The translations under genes were made by a program, and so were the position numbers. Under the pieces are notes generated by a model. It was given only the letters and a program-made list of their open reading frames with translations. It was not told where the DNA came from and did no database searches. This document shows positions 15,843 through 25,950 of a DNA stretch of 36,453 nucleotides, one piece after another. This DNA is from an uncultured Burkholderiales bacterium (GTDB lineage Bacteria > Pseudomonadota > Gammaproteobacteria > Burkholderiales > Burkholderiaceae_C), in NCBI GenBank assembly GCA_903941205.1, contig CAJAOB010000066.1, positions 1 through 36,453 on the forward strand, read 5' to 3'. Numbering within the stretch: the stretch's first letter is position 1; each line of letters begins with the position of its first letter.

Positions 15843-18695
15843 TCAGCCAAACACCGCCGACCAGAGCGCCTGGATCGCCTCGCGTTCCTTGTGCAAGGCC
15901 GCCGGGCTGACTTCGGTGGGCTCTTCGTTCAGGCGGGCCTGGTGCTGCACGCGGCGCAGCTCGCGGTAGGCGTCGGCCGCATGCTGGCCCACGCCCGGCG
16001 CGAGCAGGCCGGCTTGCTCGGCGCGTTGCAGCAAGGCGATGTTGCCCACGTTGTCAGCCAGCTCGGCATGCCTGGCCGATTCAGCCAGCACCAGGTATTG
16101 CACGGCGAACTCAGCGTCGACCATGCCGCCCACGGCGTGCTTGACGTCGAACTGCTCGCCTTCAAAGGCCGAGCGGGCGCCGGTGGCCGGCTTGCGGCGG
16201 GCCGGATGGGCGGCGCGGACTTTCTCGCGCATGGCGACGATTTCGGCGCGCAGCGCCTGCGCGTCGCGCGGCGCGGTGATGACGCTGCGGCGCACCGCGT
16301 CAAAGCGCTGACCCAGCGCGGCGTCGCCCAGCACAAAGCGCGCGCGCGTCATGGCCTGATGCTCCCAGGTCCAGGCGGTGTTGCTGCCGCGCTGCTGCTG
16401 GTAATTGGCATAGGCCGCAAAACTGATGACCAGCAGGCCCGAGCTGCCGTTGGGGCGCAGCGCGGTGTCGATCTCGTACAAGTCGCCTTCAGCCGTCTTG
16501 AGCGTCAGCCAGCTGATGATCTTGCGCACCAGGGTGGCGTAGACCTCGCCGGCCTGCTCGTGCTCGTCTTCGTAGACGAACACGATGTCAAGGTCGCTGC
16601 CATAGCCCAGCTCTTTGCCGCCGAGCTTGCCGTAAGCAATGACCGCAAATTGCGGCTGCTGGCGGTGGCGGAACTTCAGCCGTTGCCAGCACCAGTCGGC
16701 GGTCAGGCGCAGCACCGCTTCGGCCAGCGCGCTGAGGTCGTCGGCCACCTGCTCGACGCTGAGCACGCCTTCAACATCGCGCGCCAGGGTGCGAAACACT
16801 TCGGCGTGGTGGGCGCGGCGCAGCAGATTCAGGCAGGCCTCTTCGTCGTCTTCGCCGGTACGCTTGAGCGCAGCCAGGCGCTGCGCCAGCTCGCTGCTGA
16901 AAGCGGCCGCGTCAAAACGCTGGTGCAGCATGTCGTCGCTGGCCAGCTCGTCGATCACGCCTGGATGCTGAAGCAGGTAGCGCGCCGGCCAGCGGGCCGC
17001 GCCCAGCAGGCGCAGCAGGCGTTCATGCACCGCCGGCCGCTCGAGCAGCATGGCCAGGTAACTTTCGCGGCGCAGCAGCGGCTCGACCCAGTCGACCAGG
17101 CGCAGCGCAGCTTCTTCGCTGACCCGGCCTTCGGCCAGCCAGCTGGCCGTGCGCTGCACCAGCCGGACCAGGCGGCCGCGTGATTCGTCGCGCAGCGCCA
17201 GGACGCGCGGATGGCCACGCCAATGCTCGATGCGTTCGCGAAAGCGCCGGGGCCAGGCGGCGGCGGATTGCTCGAGCAGATCGGTCAGCTCCTGCGCGCC
17301 ATTGCCAAGCTTGTTGCAGCCCTTGCAGTCAGTGGTGCCGCCCAGCAGCTTGTCGAACTCGCTGGCGACGAGTTCCCGGTGTGCGTCAAGTTCTGTCAGG
17401 AAAGCGCGGCAGTCTGGAAAGCCCAGGGTTTCGGCAATCCAGACGAGGTCGTCATCACGGGTTGGCAGCAGATGGGTTTGCTGGTCGTCCAGGTACTGGA
17501 TACGGTGCTCGACGCGGCGCAGGAACACATAGGCCCGCGCCAGCGCGTCGGCGGTGTCCTGCGGCATCAGGCCGGCACCGGCCACGCGCTGCAAGGCGTC
17601 TTGCGTGGGGCGCGTGCGCAGTTCGGGAAACTGGCCGCCGCGCACCACCTGCAAAAGCTGCACGGTGAACTCGATCTCACGGATGCCGCCGCGCGAAAGC
17701 TTGACGTCGTTGGCGCGCTCGGGATGGCCGGCGGCGCGGCGCTGGGCCTGCTCGCGGATTTGCCGGTGCAGGATGCGCAGCGCGTCAAACACGTTGTAGT
17801 CGAGATAACGCCTGAATACAAAGGGCAGCACGACGCCGCGCAAGGCTTGCGCCGAGCCGCCGCGCACGCCGCTTCGAAGGCAGGAAGCCGGCGCCACCAC
17901 GCGGCTCTTGAGCCAGGCAAAGCGCTCCCACTCGCGGCCCTGAACCTGCAAATATTCTTCGAGCGCGCTGAGCGACACGGCGGCCGGCCCGGAATTGCCG
18001 TTCGGGCGCAGCGCCAGGTCGACCCGAAACACAAAGCCGTGCTCGGTGGTGTCACCGATCAGCGCATACACCGCCTTGACCTGCTGAGCGAAATACTCGT
18101 GGTTTGAAATGCTGCCGCGGCCGTCGGCGCGGCCGGCTGTGTGGCCGTCGTGGTCATAAACGTAAATCAGGTCGATGTCGCTGGAGACATTGAGCTCGCG
18201 GGCGCCGAGCTTGCCCATGCCGACGACCCAGAGACAGGCGCGGCGCGCCTCGGCGCCGGGCACTTGCGGCGGGCCATACAAGGCGTCGAGCTCTTCCTGG
18301 GAGGCCTGCATGGCGACATCCAGCGCGAGCTCGGCCAGCTCGGTCATGGCCAGCGTGACCACCTTGAGCTGCTCGGGCAGGTGCCGGGTCGGATCGCCCG
18401 CCTCGCAGTCGAGCACCACCAGACGCTCCATGACCAGCTGGCGCAACACCCGCAGCGCCGCCCCGGTGGCCAGGCCCTGCGCCAGCAAGGCGTCCAGCGT
18501 GGTCTGCATGGCGGGCCGCAGGGGCGGGCCCTCGGGCAACAACGGCAGGTGGCCGGGATAGCGCCGGCGCAGGCGCTGCACAAAGCGCGAATAGGCCGCG
18601 CGGCCTTCGGCCGGGCCCACATCCGCAGGCAGGGACGCGTTCGCCGGCGCGGCGAATGTTGTGATTGGGGAGTGCGGCAAAGGGATCGAAGTCAT
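15843..18695 (-). CDS. glnE: Bifunctional glutamine synthetase adenylyltransferase/deadenylase
   Basis: A 950-residue enzyme that adds and removes AMP on glutamine synthetase under control of PII, setting nitrogen assimilation. The N-terminal deadenylase nucleotidyltransferase has GMGKLGARELNVSSDIDLIYVY. The C-terminal adenylyltransferase has AYGKLGGKELGYGSDLDIVFVY; the paired aspartates are present in both. The linker includes the PII-uridylyltransferase-like helical regions, e.g. LSRGGIREIEFTVQLLQ and GGMVDAEFAVQYLVL. The length matches E. coli GlnE (946). The track starts at a TTG (18698); the ATG at 18695 is used. It is divergent from yhdP with 81 bases between, and 240 to 340 bases from the efflux operon downstream, where I see no gene. 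Confidence 0.97.
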   Translation of the reverse strand: MTSIPLPHSPITTFAAPANASLPADVGPAEGRAAYSRFVQRLRRRYPGHLPLLPEGPPLRPAMQTTLDALLAQGLATGAALRVLRQLVMERLVVLDCEAGDPTRHLPEQLKVVTLAMTELAELALDVAMQASQEELDALYGPPQVPGAEARRACLWVVGMGKLGARELNVSSDIDLIYVYDHDGHTAGRADGRGSISNHEYFAQQVKAVYALIGDTTEHGFVFRVDLALRPNGNSGPAAVSLSALEEYLQVQGREWERFAWLKSRVVAPASCLRSGVRGGSAQALRGVVLPFVFRRYLDYNVFDALRILHRQIREQAQRRAAGHPERANDVKLSRGGIREIEFTVQLLQVVRGGQFPELRTRPTQDALQRVAGAGLMPQDTADALARAYVFLRRVEHRIQYLDDQQTHLLPTRDDDLVWIAETLGFPDCRAFLTELDAHRELVASEFDKLLGGTTDCKGCNKLGNGAQELTDLLEQSAAAWPRRFRERIEHWRGHPRVLALRDESRGRLVRLVQRTASWLAEGRVSEEAALRLVDWVEPLLRRESYLAMLLERPAVHERLLRLLGAARWPARYLLQHPGVIDELASDDMLHQRFDAAAFSSELAQRLAALKRTGEDDEEACLNLLRRAHHAEVFRTLARDVEGVLSVEQVADDLSALAEAVLRLTADWCWQRLKFRHRQQPQFAVIAYGKLGGKELGYGSDLDIVFVYEDEHEQAGEVYATLVRKIISWLTLKTAEGDLYEIDTALRPNGSSGLLVISFAAYANYQQQRGSNTAWTWEHQAMTRARFVLGDAALGQRFDAVRRSVITAPRDAQALRAEIVAMREKVRAAHPARRKPATGARSAFEGEQFDVKHAVGGMVDAEFAVQYLVLAESARHAELADNVGNIALLQRAEQAGLLAPGVGQHAADAYRELRRVQHQARLNEEPTEVSPAALHKEREAIQALWSAVFG

Positions 18696-18776
18696 CAAAG
18701 GCGTTGAAAGAACATCGCGAAGAACAGTTTTCCGGTTGGGCGCCCGCCAGCTGCGACGGTCATAATTCCAAAGCCA

Positions 18777-21700
18777 ATGGATCCCGCACCCCCTCTTTCA
18801 ACCCTGATGCCGTCTCGCCGTTTGCGCTTGGCCGCCCGGGCAGCGCGGGTGCTGCTCTGGCTGCTCCTGTCGTGGTGGCTGGTGGTGGGCATCAGCTGGG
18901 GGCTGCTACACGGCTGGATTGTGCCGCGAATCAGCGATTTTCGCCCGCGCCTGGAAGCCGAGGCGAGCCGTGCCCTGGGGGTGCCGGTGCGCATCGGCCA
19001 GATCCAGATGCGCTCGCGCGGCCTGATCCCCTCATTTGAGCTGAGCGAAGTTACTTTTCTGGACCGAGAAGGGCGCGCCGCCTTGCGCCTGCCCAGCGTG
19101 CTGGCGGCGCTGTCGCCGCGCTCGCTCTGGAATCTGGGCTTCGAGCAGCTGGTGATCGAAGGCGCCGAGTTGGATGTTCGCCGCCTTGCCAGCGGCCAGA
19201 TTCAGGTCGCAGGGCTTGAACTGTCGCAAAAAAGCACGAATGGCGGCAGCGCTATGGCCGACTGGGCGCTGGAGCAGACCGAGCTGGTCCTGCGCGGCGG
19301 CACCCTGCGCTGGACGGACGACATGAATGCCGCGCCGCCGCTGGCCCTGACGCAGGTGGACGCCGTGCTGCGCAATCCCGGCCAGCGCCACCTGGTGCGC
19401 CTGGACGCCACACCGCCGCCGGCCTGGGGCGAGCGCTTCAGCCTGCGGGCAATGCTGCGCGAGCCACTGCTGGACCGCCAGGGGGCGCCATGGCAGCGCT
19501 GGTCGGGCGAGGTCTATGGTGAGTTCAGCCGCGCCAATGTGTCGCAACTCAAGCAGTACATCCGGCTGGCGCAATTCGGTATCGACGTGAGCAGCGGAGA
19601 GGGTGCGCTGCGCGCCTGGCTGGACCTGAGCAAGGGGCAGTTCACAGGCGGCACCGCCGACTTGGCGCTGCGCGGCGTGAGCGCGCGGCTGGGCCAGGAG
19701 CTGCAGCCGCTGGCGCTGAGTTCGGTGGCCGGACGCTTTGGCGGCAAGCGGCTGAGCGGCGGTTTTGAGTTCCACACCGAGGGGCTGCGCTTCGTGGCCG
19801 ATGACGGGCTGGTCTGGCCGGGCGGCAACGTGGCGCTGCTGCACACCGAAACCGAGGGCCGGCAGCCTGCACGCACCGAACTCAAGGCCGACAAGCTGGA
19901 CTTGGCGGCACTGGCGCGCATCGCCAGACGCTTGCCATTGCAAGCCAGTGCCCACACGCTGCTGGACAGCTTTTCGCCGCAGGGGCTGGTCGAGCAGCTG
20001 GAGGCCAGCTGGCAGGGCGAGTTGTCGGCGCCACTGGCGCTGAGCGCGCGCGGCCGGGTCAGCCGCCTGACGCTGGCCGCGGGCATTGCCGAACCCGGCC
20101 TTGCTGCGAGCCCAGGCGGCAAGCCCCAGCCCGGCCGGCCGGGCATTGAGAACGCCTCGGTCGAGTTCAAGCTCACCCAGGACGGCGGCCAGGCGCAGGT
20201 GCAAATGGCCAGTGGCGCGCTGGAGTTTCCGGGCGTGTTCGAACAGCCGCGGGTGCTTTTCAACGAATTGTCAACCGAGGTCTCGTGGCAGGGCAGCGGC
20301 GCCAAACGCGAAGTGCAGTTGCGCAAGCTACGCTTTGCCAATGCCGATGTGGCCGGCCAGGCCGAAGTGCGCTGGCGCAGCAACGAGGAAGCGCCCGTGC
20401 CGGTCGCAGACGCAGCCGCGGGTGCCGCGCCAGTGCGCCGCCCGGGCGTGCTTGATTTGCAGGGCAGCTTGAGCCGCGGCGACGCCAGCCAGGTTCACCG
20501 CTACCTGCCGCTGGTCTTGCCCGAAGCCGCCCGCCACTACGTGCGCGACGCGGTCACGCAGGGGCGTCTCAACGAGGTCCGGTTCAAGGTCAAGGGCGAC
20601 TTGCGAAAGCTGCCTTTTGCCGACCCGAAGGACGGCGATTTCCTGGTCAGCGCCAATGCCACTAATCTGCGCTACGCCTATGTGCCCGCCGCCGCAGCCG
20701 CCAGCGCCAAGAGCTGGCCGGCGCTGGAGGCGCTGCAAGGTGAGCTGGTTTTCAGCCGGCAGAGCCTGGAATTGCGCGGCGTACAGGGCCGCGTGGCCGG
20801 TCTGGCCGGCTTGCAGCTCAGCCGTGGCAGCGCCCGCATACCCGACCTCGCCCGCAGCGTGGTGGAAGTCAACGCGGTCATCAGGGGGCCACTGGCGCAG
20901 GGCCTGCAATTAGTCAACAACTCGCCGGTCTCGGCCATGCTCGGTGATGGCCTGCTGCAAACCAGCGCAACGGGACCGATGGACTACAGCATGCGACTGA
21001 TGCTGCCGCTGGCCGAGCTCTCGCAGACCAGCGTGCAGGGCAGCTTGAACCTGCCGGGCAACGACGTGCAGTTTGGCCCCGAAACGCCGCTGCTGGGGCG
21101 CTTGCGCGGGACGCTGAGTTTCACTGAAAACAGCCTGCGCGTGAGCAATGCCCAAGCGCGCCTGCTGGGCGGCGACATTCGTTTTGAAGGCGGCTTGCGG
21201 CCGAACCCGGGCGCGGCGCGGCCCGCTGGGACGATTTCTGGCACGGCTTCCAGTCCTGGGAGCGGCTCCGCAAATGGGTCTGGAAGTGGCCTGGGCAACG
21301 CCAATGCGCCGGTCAACATCGAGCCGCTCGAGGCCCCGCTGTTGTTTCGCGGCCAGGGCACGGTTTCGGCCGAAGGCCTGCGGCAGGCGCGCGAGTTGGG
21401 CCTCATCAGCGGTCTGGCGCTGCATGCCAGCGGCAGCACCAGTTACAGCGCGGTATTGGGTTTTCGCCGGGGCCAGACAGAACTGAGCGTCAGCAGCAAT
21501 TTGCAAGGGCTGGCGCTGAACCTGCCCGCACCGCTGGCCAAGCCGGCCGCCGAAGCGCTGCCCTTGCAATTCGAGCGTGCGCTGCTGCGCGAATCACTGG
21601 CGCCCGGCCAGCGACTGCAAGACCAGCTCTCGCTGACGTTGGGCCGGCTTGCCAGCGTGCGCTACGTGCGTGAACTCGGTGGCGCCGAGCCGCGCGTGCT

Positions 21701-23030
21701 GCGCGGCAGCATTGGCGTCGGGCTTGCGCCCGGCGAATCAGCGCCAAGCCCGGAGCGGGAAGTGGCTGCCAATGTGAACCTGACGCGTGCCGACCTCGAC
21801 GAGTGGGGCCGTGTGCTGGAAGCGTCAAAGGCCAGCATGGCGGCTGGCAACGGCGCGGCGCGGACCACGGTCAACGTCAACAACGCCAGTGCAGCGGCTC
21901 AGGCCTATGGGCCCAGCGTGCTGGCGCTGCGCGCGGGCGAACTCAGCGTGCAGGGCTACCCCTTGCACAAGGTCGTGTTGGGCGCTTCGCGCGAGGGCGG
22001 CAACTGGCGCGCCAACATGGACGCCGACGAGCTCAGCGGCTATGCCGAGTTCCGCCAGCCGAGCGCTGCGCCGGGCGGTGCGGACGGGCGCCTTTTTGCC
22101 CGGCTCTCAAGGCTACGGCTAGGCGTCAGCACGGCGCGAGACGTCGAAGCCCTGCTGGAGGACCAGCCGTCGGCGATTCCTGCGCTGGACATCGTGGTGG
22201 ATGACTTTGAACTGCGCGGTAAAAAGCTCGGCCGACTGGACATCGAGGCCGTCAACCGGAGCGCCCAGCAGGCTGCCAGCAGCCTGCGCGAATGGCGTCT
22301 GAACAAGCTCAACCTGACGACGCCCGAAGCGGTGTTTTCAGCCAACGGCAATTGGGCCGCTGGCGCCAGCAGCGAGCGGCGCCGGGTACAGATGAATTTC
22401 AGGCTGGACATTGCCGACTCCGGCGAACTGCTCAAGCGACTGGGCATGGACGGGGCGCTGCGGCGCGGTAAAGGCCGGCTTGAAGGTCAGGTCGGCTGGC
22501 TGGGCTCGCCGCTGGGCCTGGACTACCCCAGCCTGGGCGGGCAGTTCAACGTCGGCATCGAGAGCGGCCAGTTCCTCAAGGCCGACCCGGGCCTGGCCAA
22601 GCTGCTGGGCGTGCTCAGCCTGCAAGCGCTGCCGCGCCGACTCACGCTGGATTTTCGCGATGTGTTCTCCGAGGGGTTCACTTTTGATTTTGTGCGTGGC
22701 GACGTCACCATCGAGCAAGGCCAGGCGCGCACCAACAACTTGCAGATGAAGGGCATCAACGCTGCCGTGCTGATGGAAGGCAGCGCCGACATTGCCCGTG
22801 AAACGCAGGACCTGCGGGTGGTGATCGTGCCCGAGCTCAACGCCGGAACCGCCTCGCTGATCGCCACCGTCATCAACCCGGCCGTCGGGCTCGGCACGTT
22901 TTTGGCGCAAATGTTCCTGCGCCGGCCACTGAGCGAAGCGGCGACGCAGGAGTTCCACATCGACGGCGGCTGGAGCGAGCCGCGCATCGTCCGCGTGGAG
23001 CGCCAGCCTGGCGCCGGGAAGCGTCCATGA
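18777..23030 (+). CDS. yhdP: YhdP family AsmA-like envelope protein (TIGR02099)
   Basis: A 1417-residue protein with one N-terminal membrane helix (about residues 25-48, VLLWLLLSWWLVVGISWGLL) and a very long periplasmic part. The N-terminal DUF3971 region and C-terminal AsmA-like region (KGRLEGQVGWLGSPLGLDYPSLGGQFNVGIESGQFLKADPGLAKLLGVLSLQALPRRL) are recognisable. In E. coli, YhdP, TamB and YdbH are long hydrophobic bridges that carry phospholipid to the outer membrane; the same job is inferred here. It is a little longer than E. coli YhdP (about 1266), and two Gly/Ser/Ala-rich loops (near 820-850, PGSGSANGSGSGLGNANAP) account for some of this. ATG 18777 is used; M11 is an alternative. Its stop overlaps the nitrilase start (ATGA). 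A CATAAT box lies only 11 bases before the ATG. Confidence 0.93.
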   Translation: MDPAPPLSTLMPSRRLRLAARAARVLLWLLLSWWLVVGISWGLLHGWIVPRISDFRPRLEAEASRALGVPVRIGQIQMRSRGLIPSFELSEVTFLDREGRAALRLPSVLAALSPRSLWNLGFEQLVIEGAELDVRRLASGQIQVAGLELSQKSTNGGSAMADWALEQTELVLRGGTLRWTDDMNAAPPLALTQVDAVLRNPGQRHLVRLDATPPPAWGERFSLRAMLREPLLDRQGAPWQRWSGEVYGEFSRANVSQLKQYIRLAQFGIDVSSGEGALRAWLDLSKGQFTGGTADLALRGVSARLGQELQPLALSSVAGRFGGKRLSGGFEFHTEGLRFVADDGLVWPGGNVALLHTETEGRQPARTELKADKLDLAALARIARRLPLQASAHTLLDSFSPQGLVEQLEASWQGELSAPLALSARGRVSRLTLAAGIAEPGLAASPGGKPQPGRPGIENASVEFKLTQDGGQAQVQMASGALEFPGVFEQPRVLFNELSTEVSWQGSGAKREVQLRKLRFANADVAGQAEVRWRSNEEAPVPVADAAAGAAPVRRPGVLDLQGSLSRGDASQVHRYLPLVLPEAARHYVRDAVTQGRLNEVRFKVKGDLRKLPFADPKDGDFLVSANATNLRYAYVPAAAAASAKSWPALEALQGELVFSRQSLELRGVQGRVAGLAGLQLSRGSARIPDLARSVVEVNAVIRGPLAQGLQLVNNSPVSAMLGDGLLQTSATGPMDYSMRLMLPLAELSQTSVQGSLNLPGNDVQFGPETPLLGRLRGTLSFTENSLRVSNAQARLLGGDIRFEGGLRPNPGAARPAGTISGTASSPGSGSANGSGSGLGNANAPVNIEPLEAPLLFRGQGTVSAEGLRQARELGLISGLALHASGSTSYSAVLGFRRGQTELSVSSNLQGLALNLPAPLAKPAAEALPLQFERALLRESLAPGQRLQDQLSLTLGRLASVRYVRELGGAEPRVLRGSIGVGLAPGESAPSPEREVAANVNLTRADLDEWGRVLEASKASMAAGNGAARTTVNVNNASAAAQAYGPSVLALRAGELSVQGYPLHKVVLGASREGGNWRANMDADELSGYAEFRQPSAAPGGADGRLFARLSRLRLGVSTARDVEALLEDQPSAIPALDIVVDDFELRGKKLGRLDIEAVNRSAQQAASSLREWRLNKLNLTTPEAVFSANGNWAAGASSERRRVQMNFRLDIADSGELLKRLGMDGALRRGKGRLEGQVGWLGSPLGLDYPSLGGQFNVGIESGQFLKADPGLAKLLGVLSLQALPRRLTLDFRDVFSEGFTFDFVRGDVTIEQGQARTNNLQMKGINAAVLMEGSADIARETQDLRVVIVPELNAGTASLIATVINPAVGLGTFLAQMFLRRPLSEAATQEFHIDGGWSEPRIVRVERQPGAGKRP

Positions 23031-23833
23031 AAGTCGCTGCGCTGCAAATGGTGTCCGGCATGGACTTGCAGGCCAATCTGCGTGTAGCCCACGCGCTGCT
23101 GGCCGAAGCCGCCGATCAGGGCGCTGAACTGGCGCTGCTGCCGGAATATTTTGGCCTGCTCGGCCCGAACGAGCGCAGCAAGCTCGGCGTGCAGGAAGCC
23201 GCTGGCAACGGACCGGTGCAGGACTTCCTGGCCAGGGCGGCGCGCGATTTCAAGCTCTGGCTGGTGGGCGGCACGATGCCGATTTCAACGGCCGACCCGG
23301 CGCGCGTGCGCAACGCCTCGCTGGTCTACGGGCCCGGCGGCGGCTGCGTGGCGCGCTACGACAAGATTCATCTCTTTCGCTTCAAGGACGGCCAGCACGA
23401 CCATGACGAGTCGCGCACGCTGGAGCCCGGCGAGCAGGCCGTGACGTTCGAGCTGCCTTCTGTCGACGGCCACTGCTACCGCGTGGGTCTGAGCGTTTGC
23501 TATGACCTGCGCTTTCCCGAGCTGTACCGCCGGCTCAAGGCCGATCTGCTGCTGGTGCCCAGCGCGTTCACCTTCACCACCGGGCAGGCGCACTGGGAGC
23601 TGCTGCTGCGCGCCCGCGCTGTCGAAAACCTGGCCTACGTGCTGGCGGCGGCCCAAGGCGGCCTGCACGACAACGGCAGACGCACCTGGGGCCGCAGCAT
23701 GCTGGTCGAACCCTGGGGCACGGTGCTGGCCCAGCGCGCTGAAGGCGCTGGCGTGGTCTTGGGCGAGGTGCGGCAAGCCGATTTACAGGCCTTGCGCCAG
23801 CAATTGCCAGCGTTGGGGCACGGGGTTTTATGA
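23027..23833 (+). CDS. Carbon-nitrogen hydrolase (Nit1/Nit2-like omega-amidase)
   Basis: A 268-residue cytoplasmic nitrilase-superfamily amidase. The catalytic triad is visible: E40 (LLPEYFGLL), K113 (YDKIHLFRF) and C158 (SVCYDLRFPELY). The DLRFPELYR segment and GQAHWELLLRARAVENLAYVLAAAQGG place it in the Nit1/Nit2 branch, whose members hydrolyse deaminated glutathione or alpha-keto-acid monoamides, a metabolite-repair role. The start codon overlaps the yhdP stop and its stop overlaps the kinase start, both as ATGA. Location next to yhdP is a familiar arrangement in Betaproteobacteria (from memory), where tldD often follows; here a two-component pair takes that place. The exact substrate is unknown. 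Confidence 0.93.
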   Translation: MKVAALQMVSGMDLQANLRVAHALLAEAADQGAELALLPEYFGLLGPNERSKLGVQEAAGNGPVQDFLARAARDFKLWLVGGTMPISTADPARVRNASLVYGPGGGCVARYDKIHLFRFKDGQHDHDESRTLEPGEQAVTFELPSVDGHCYRVGLSVCYDLRFPELYRRLKADLLLVPSAFTFTTGQAHWELLLRARAVENLAYVLAAAQGGLHDNGRRTWGRSMLVEPWGTVLAQRAEGAGVVLGEVRQADLQALRQQLPALGHGVL

Positions 23834-25950
23834 GCGCCATGCTGCCGCTCCAGCAGCCCGCACGGCGTCGCCCGCGCTGGCTGCGCCGGCCGTTCAAATG
23901 GAGCCGGCGCTGGTCGCTGTGGGTGCTGCTGGTGGCGCTTTTGGTGACCATGCTGGGTACGCTGGTGTGGCTGGCAGGGCGCTATGAAGCCAGCCTGGTG
24001 CAGGCCCGGCTCGAGCGCGACACCGCCGAGATCGTCGCCGACATCCACAACGGGCTGGCGCGCAATATCCAAAGCCTGCAAGCGCTGCCATCGGACGAGC
24101 GCAGCGCCGACATCTGGCGGCTGCAAGCCAGCGAGCTGCTGCGCCAGCGGCGGGAAATCGTTCGTATCGAAAGGCGTGACGATTCGCTGGAAACCTTGCA
24201 GGTCGATGAAACCCCTTTCCGGCGTTCGGTGTTTGCCCGCCTGGGCCGCGCCGGCGTGGAGCCAGACACGAGCCAGGCCTGCAACACGGCGCTGCGCCTG
24301 AAAGGCCCGGCTTATTCCAACAGCTACTTTGTGCCGCAGGCCGATGGCCTGGGTCTGGAGCTGCTCGAGTTGTGCCTGCCGCTGATGGCCGACGGCCGCC
24401 TGACCGGTTACACGGTGGCCACCTACTCGCTGCAAAATATCCTGACCGAGCTGGTGGGCCAGCAGCTCGCGCGCGGTCAGGGCTTGTCGTTCACCGAGGC
24501 CGACGGCACGCGTCTGGCGATTGCCGGCATGCCTGCGCGCGGCAGCCGCATCTACAACGCACAGCAACTGCTGGACCTGCCGGGCACCAAGCTGGTAGTG
24601 CGCATGGACAGCTGGCGCGGCACACCGGATTTTTTCCCGAACATGCTGACCGCTCTGGTCAGCGCCATGGCGCTGGCCCTGATTGCCGTGTTGCTGATGC
24701 TCGGGCGCGACATGCGCCGGCGCCTGAAGGTCGAGCGCGATCTGGCCGAGGCCCTGGCTTTCAGAAAGGCCATGGAAGACTCGCTGGTGACCGGGCTGCG
24801 GGCGCGCGACCTGCAAGGCCGTATCACCTACGTCAACCCGGCCTTTTGCCAGATGGTCGGCGTCGAGGCCAAGGAATTGCTGGACCACAAGTTCCCCAGC
24901 CCCTACTGGCCGCCCGAGCTGGCCGGCGTTTATCAAGACCGCCAGGCCATCCGGCTGGCCAGCAACAACTTGCCACAAGGCGGCTTCGAGTCGGTTTTCA
25001 TGCGGCGCGACGGCACGCGCTTTCCGGTGCTCATCATCGAGGCGCCGCTGATCAACGCCAGCGGCAAACACACCGGCTGGATGAGCGCGATTGTCGACAT
25101 CAGCGAGCAGCGCCGCGTCGAGGAAATGTCGCGCGCCAGCCAGGACCGACTCCAAGCCACCGCCCGCCTGGCCATGGTCGGCGAGATGGCTTCCTTGCTC
25201 AGCCATGAACTCAACCAGCCGCTGGCGGCGATTTCCAGCTACGCCACCGGCTCGCTCAACTTGCTGGACGACGCCGGCCGCAGCCCCGGCGGCCTGAGCG
25301 CCGACTTGCGGGTCGCACTCAAGCGCATCAGCGAGCAGGCCGAGCGCGCCGGCAAGGTCATCAAGAGCGTGCATGACTTTGTGCGCCGGCGAGAACAGGT
25401 GCGCGAAGCCGTCGCGCCACGCGCGCTGCTGGATGCCATCATGCCGCTGATCAGCCTGCAGGCGCGCAAGCTCTCGGTGAGTCTGGTGACCGACGTGGCG
25501 CCCAATTGCGAAGCGGTGTTGTGCGACCGCACCATGGTCGAGCAGGTGTTGCTCAACCTGTCGCGCAACGGCATGCAGGCCATGCAGGCGCAGGGCAAAA
25601 AGCTTGCTGCCACGGAGCGCTTGCTGACACTGCGCGCCAGGCCGGCGGCCGGGGACAAGCGCGGCTGGGTCGAGTTTTCGGTGACCGATCACGGCGTCGG
25701 CATTCCGCCCGAGGTCGCTGAGAAGCTCTTCACGCCGTTTTTCACCACCAAGGTCGAAGGCATGGGCCTGGGTCTGAGCCTGTGCCGCACCGTGATCGAG
25801 CAGCACGGCGGCCATCTGGAGTTCGAGCCGGCGCAGCCGCGCGGTACACAGTTCAGGTTCACGCTCCCCTCGGGCTCCCTGCCGGCGCCACAGACCGGTC
25901 TTTCACACCCCACCACGGTCCGCCCGACCACCAGCGAGTTGTCCTCATGA
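23830..25950 (+). CDS. PAS-domain sensor histidine kinase
   Basis: A 706-residue membrane sensor kinase. TM1 (residues about 29-50) and TM2 (about 272-291) bound a periplasmic sensor loop of some 220 residues. A cytoplasmic PAS domain (about 316-430, AMEDSLVTGLRARDLQGRITYVNPAF) is followed by a HisKA-type dimer domain with H459 in SLLSHELNQPLAAISSYA and an HATPase domain with the N-box (QVLLNLSRNGMQAM), G1 (VTDHGVGIPPE), F-box and G2 (GMGLGLS). Two membrane helices, a periplasmic loop, a PAS domain and a FixJ-type partner match the C4-dicarboxylate sensor DctS of Rhodobacter, so a small carboxylate ligand is a reasonable guess, but no dct transporter is present here. It is coupled to the nitrilase (ATGA at 23830) and to the response regulator (ATGA at 25947). 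Confidence 0.92.
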   Translation: MSAMLPLQQPARRRPRWLRRPFKWSRRWSLWVLLVALLVTMLGTLVWLAGRYEASLVQARLERDTAEIVADIHNGLARNIQSLQALPSDERSADIWRLQASELLRQRREIVRIERRDDSLETLQVDETPFRRSVFARLGRAGVEPDTSQACNTALRLKGPAYSNSYFVPQADGLGLELLELCLPLMADGRLTGYTVATYSLQNILTELVGQQLARGQGLSFTEADGTRLAIAGMPARGSRIYNAQQLLDLPGTKLVVRMDSWRGTPDFFPNMLTALVSAMALALIAVLLMLGRDMRRRLKVERDLAEALAFRKAMEDSLVTGLRARDLQGRITYVNPAFCQMVGVEAKELLDHKFPSPYWPPELAGVYQDRQAIRLASNNLPQGGFESVFMRRDGTRFPVLIIEAPLINASGKHTGWMSAIVDISEQRRVEEMSRASQDRLQATARLAMVGEMASLLSHELNQPLAAISSYATGSLNLLDDAGRSPGGLSADLRVALKRISEQAERAGKVIKSVHDFVRRREQVREAVAPRALLDAIMPLISLQARKLSVSLVTDVAPNCEAVLCDRTMVEQVLLNLSRNGMQAMQAQGKKLAATERLLTLRARPAAGDKRGWVEFSVTDHGVGIPPEVAEKLFTPFFTTKVEGMGLGLSLCRTVIEQHGGHLEFEPAQPRGTQFRFTLPSGSLPAPQTGLSHPTTVRPTTSELSS

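Noticed and set aside
15891-17183. 430-residue plus-strand ORF (and similar ones to 18707)
   Set aside because: Antisense to glnE, which has clear domain motifs on the other strand.
18736-18766. TTGGGC / CATAAT as a sigma-70 promoter for yhdP
   Set aside because: 19-base spacer, weak -35, and the start site would fall almost on the ATG; not strong enough to annotate.
23635-25815. 726-residue minus-strand ORF
   Set aside because: Antisense to the sensor kinase; no recognisable domain; shadow composition.
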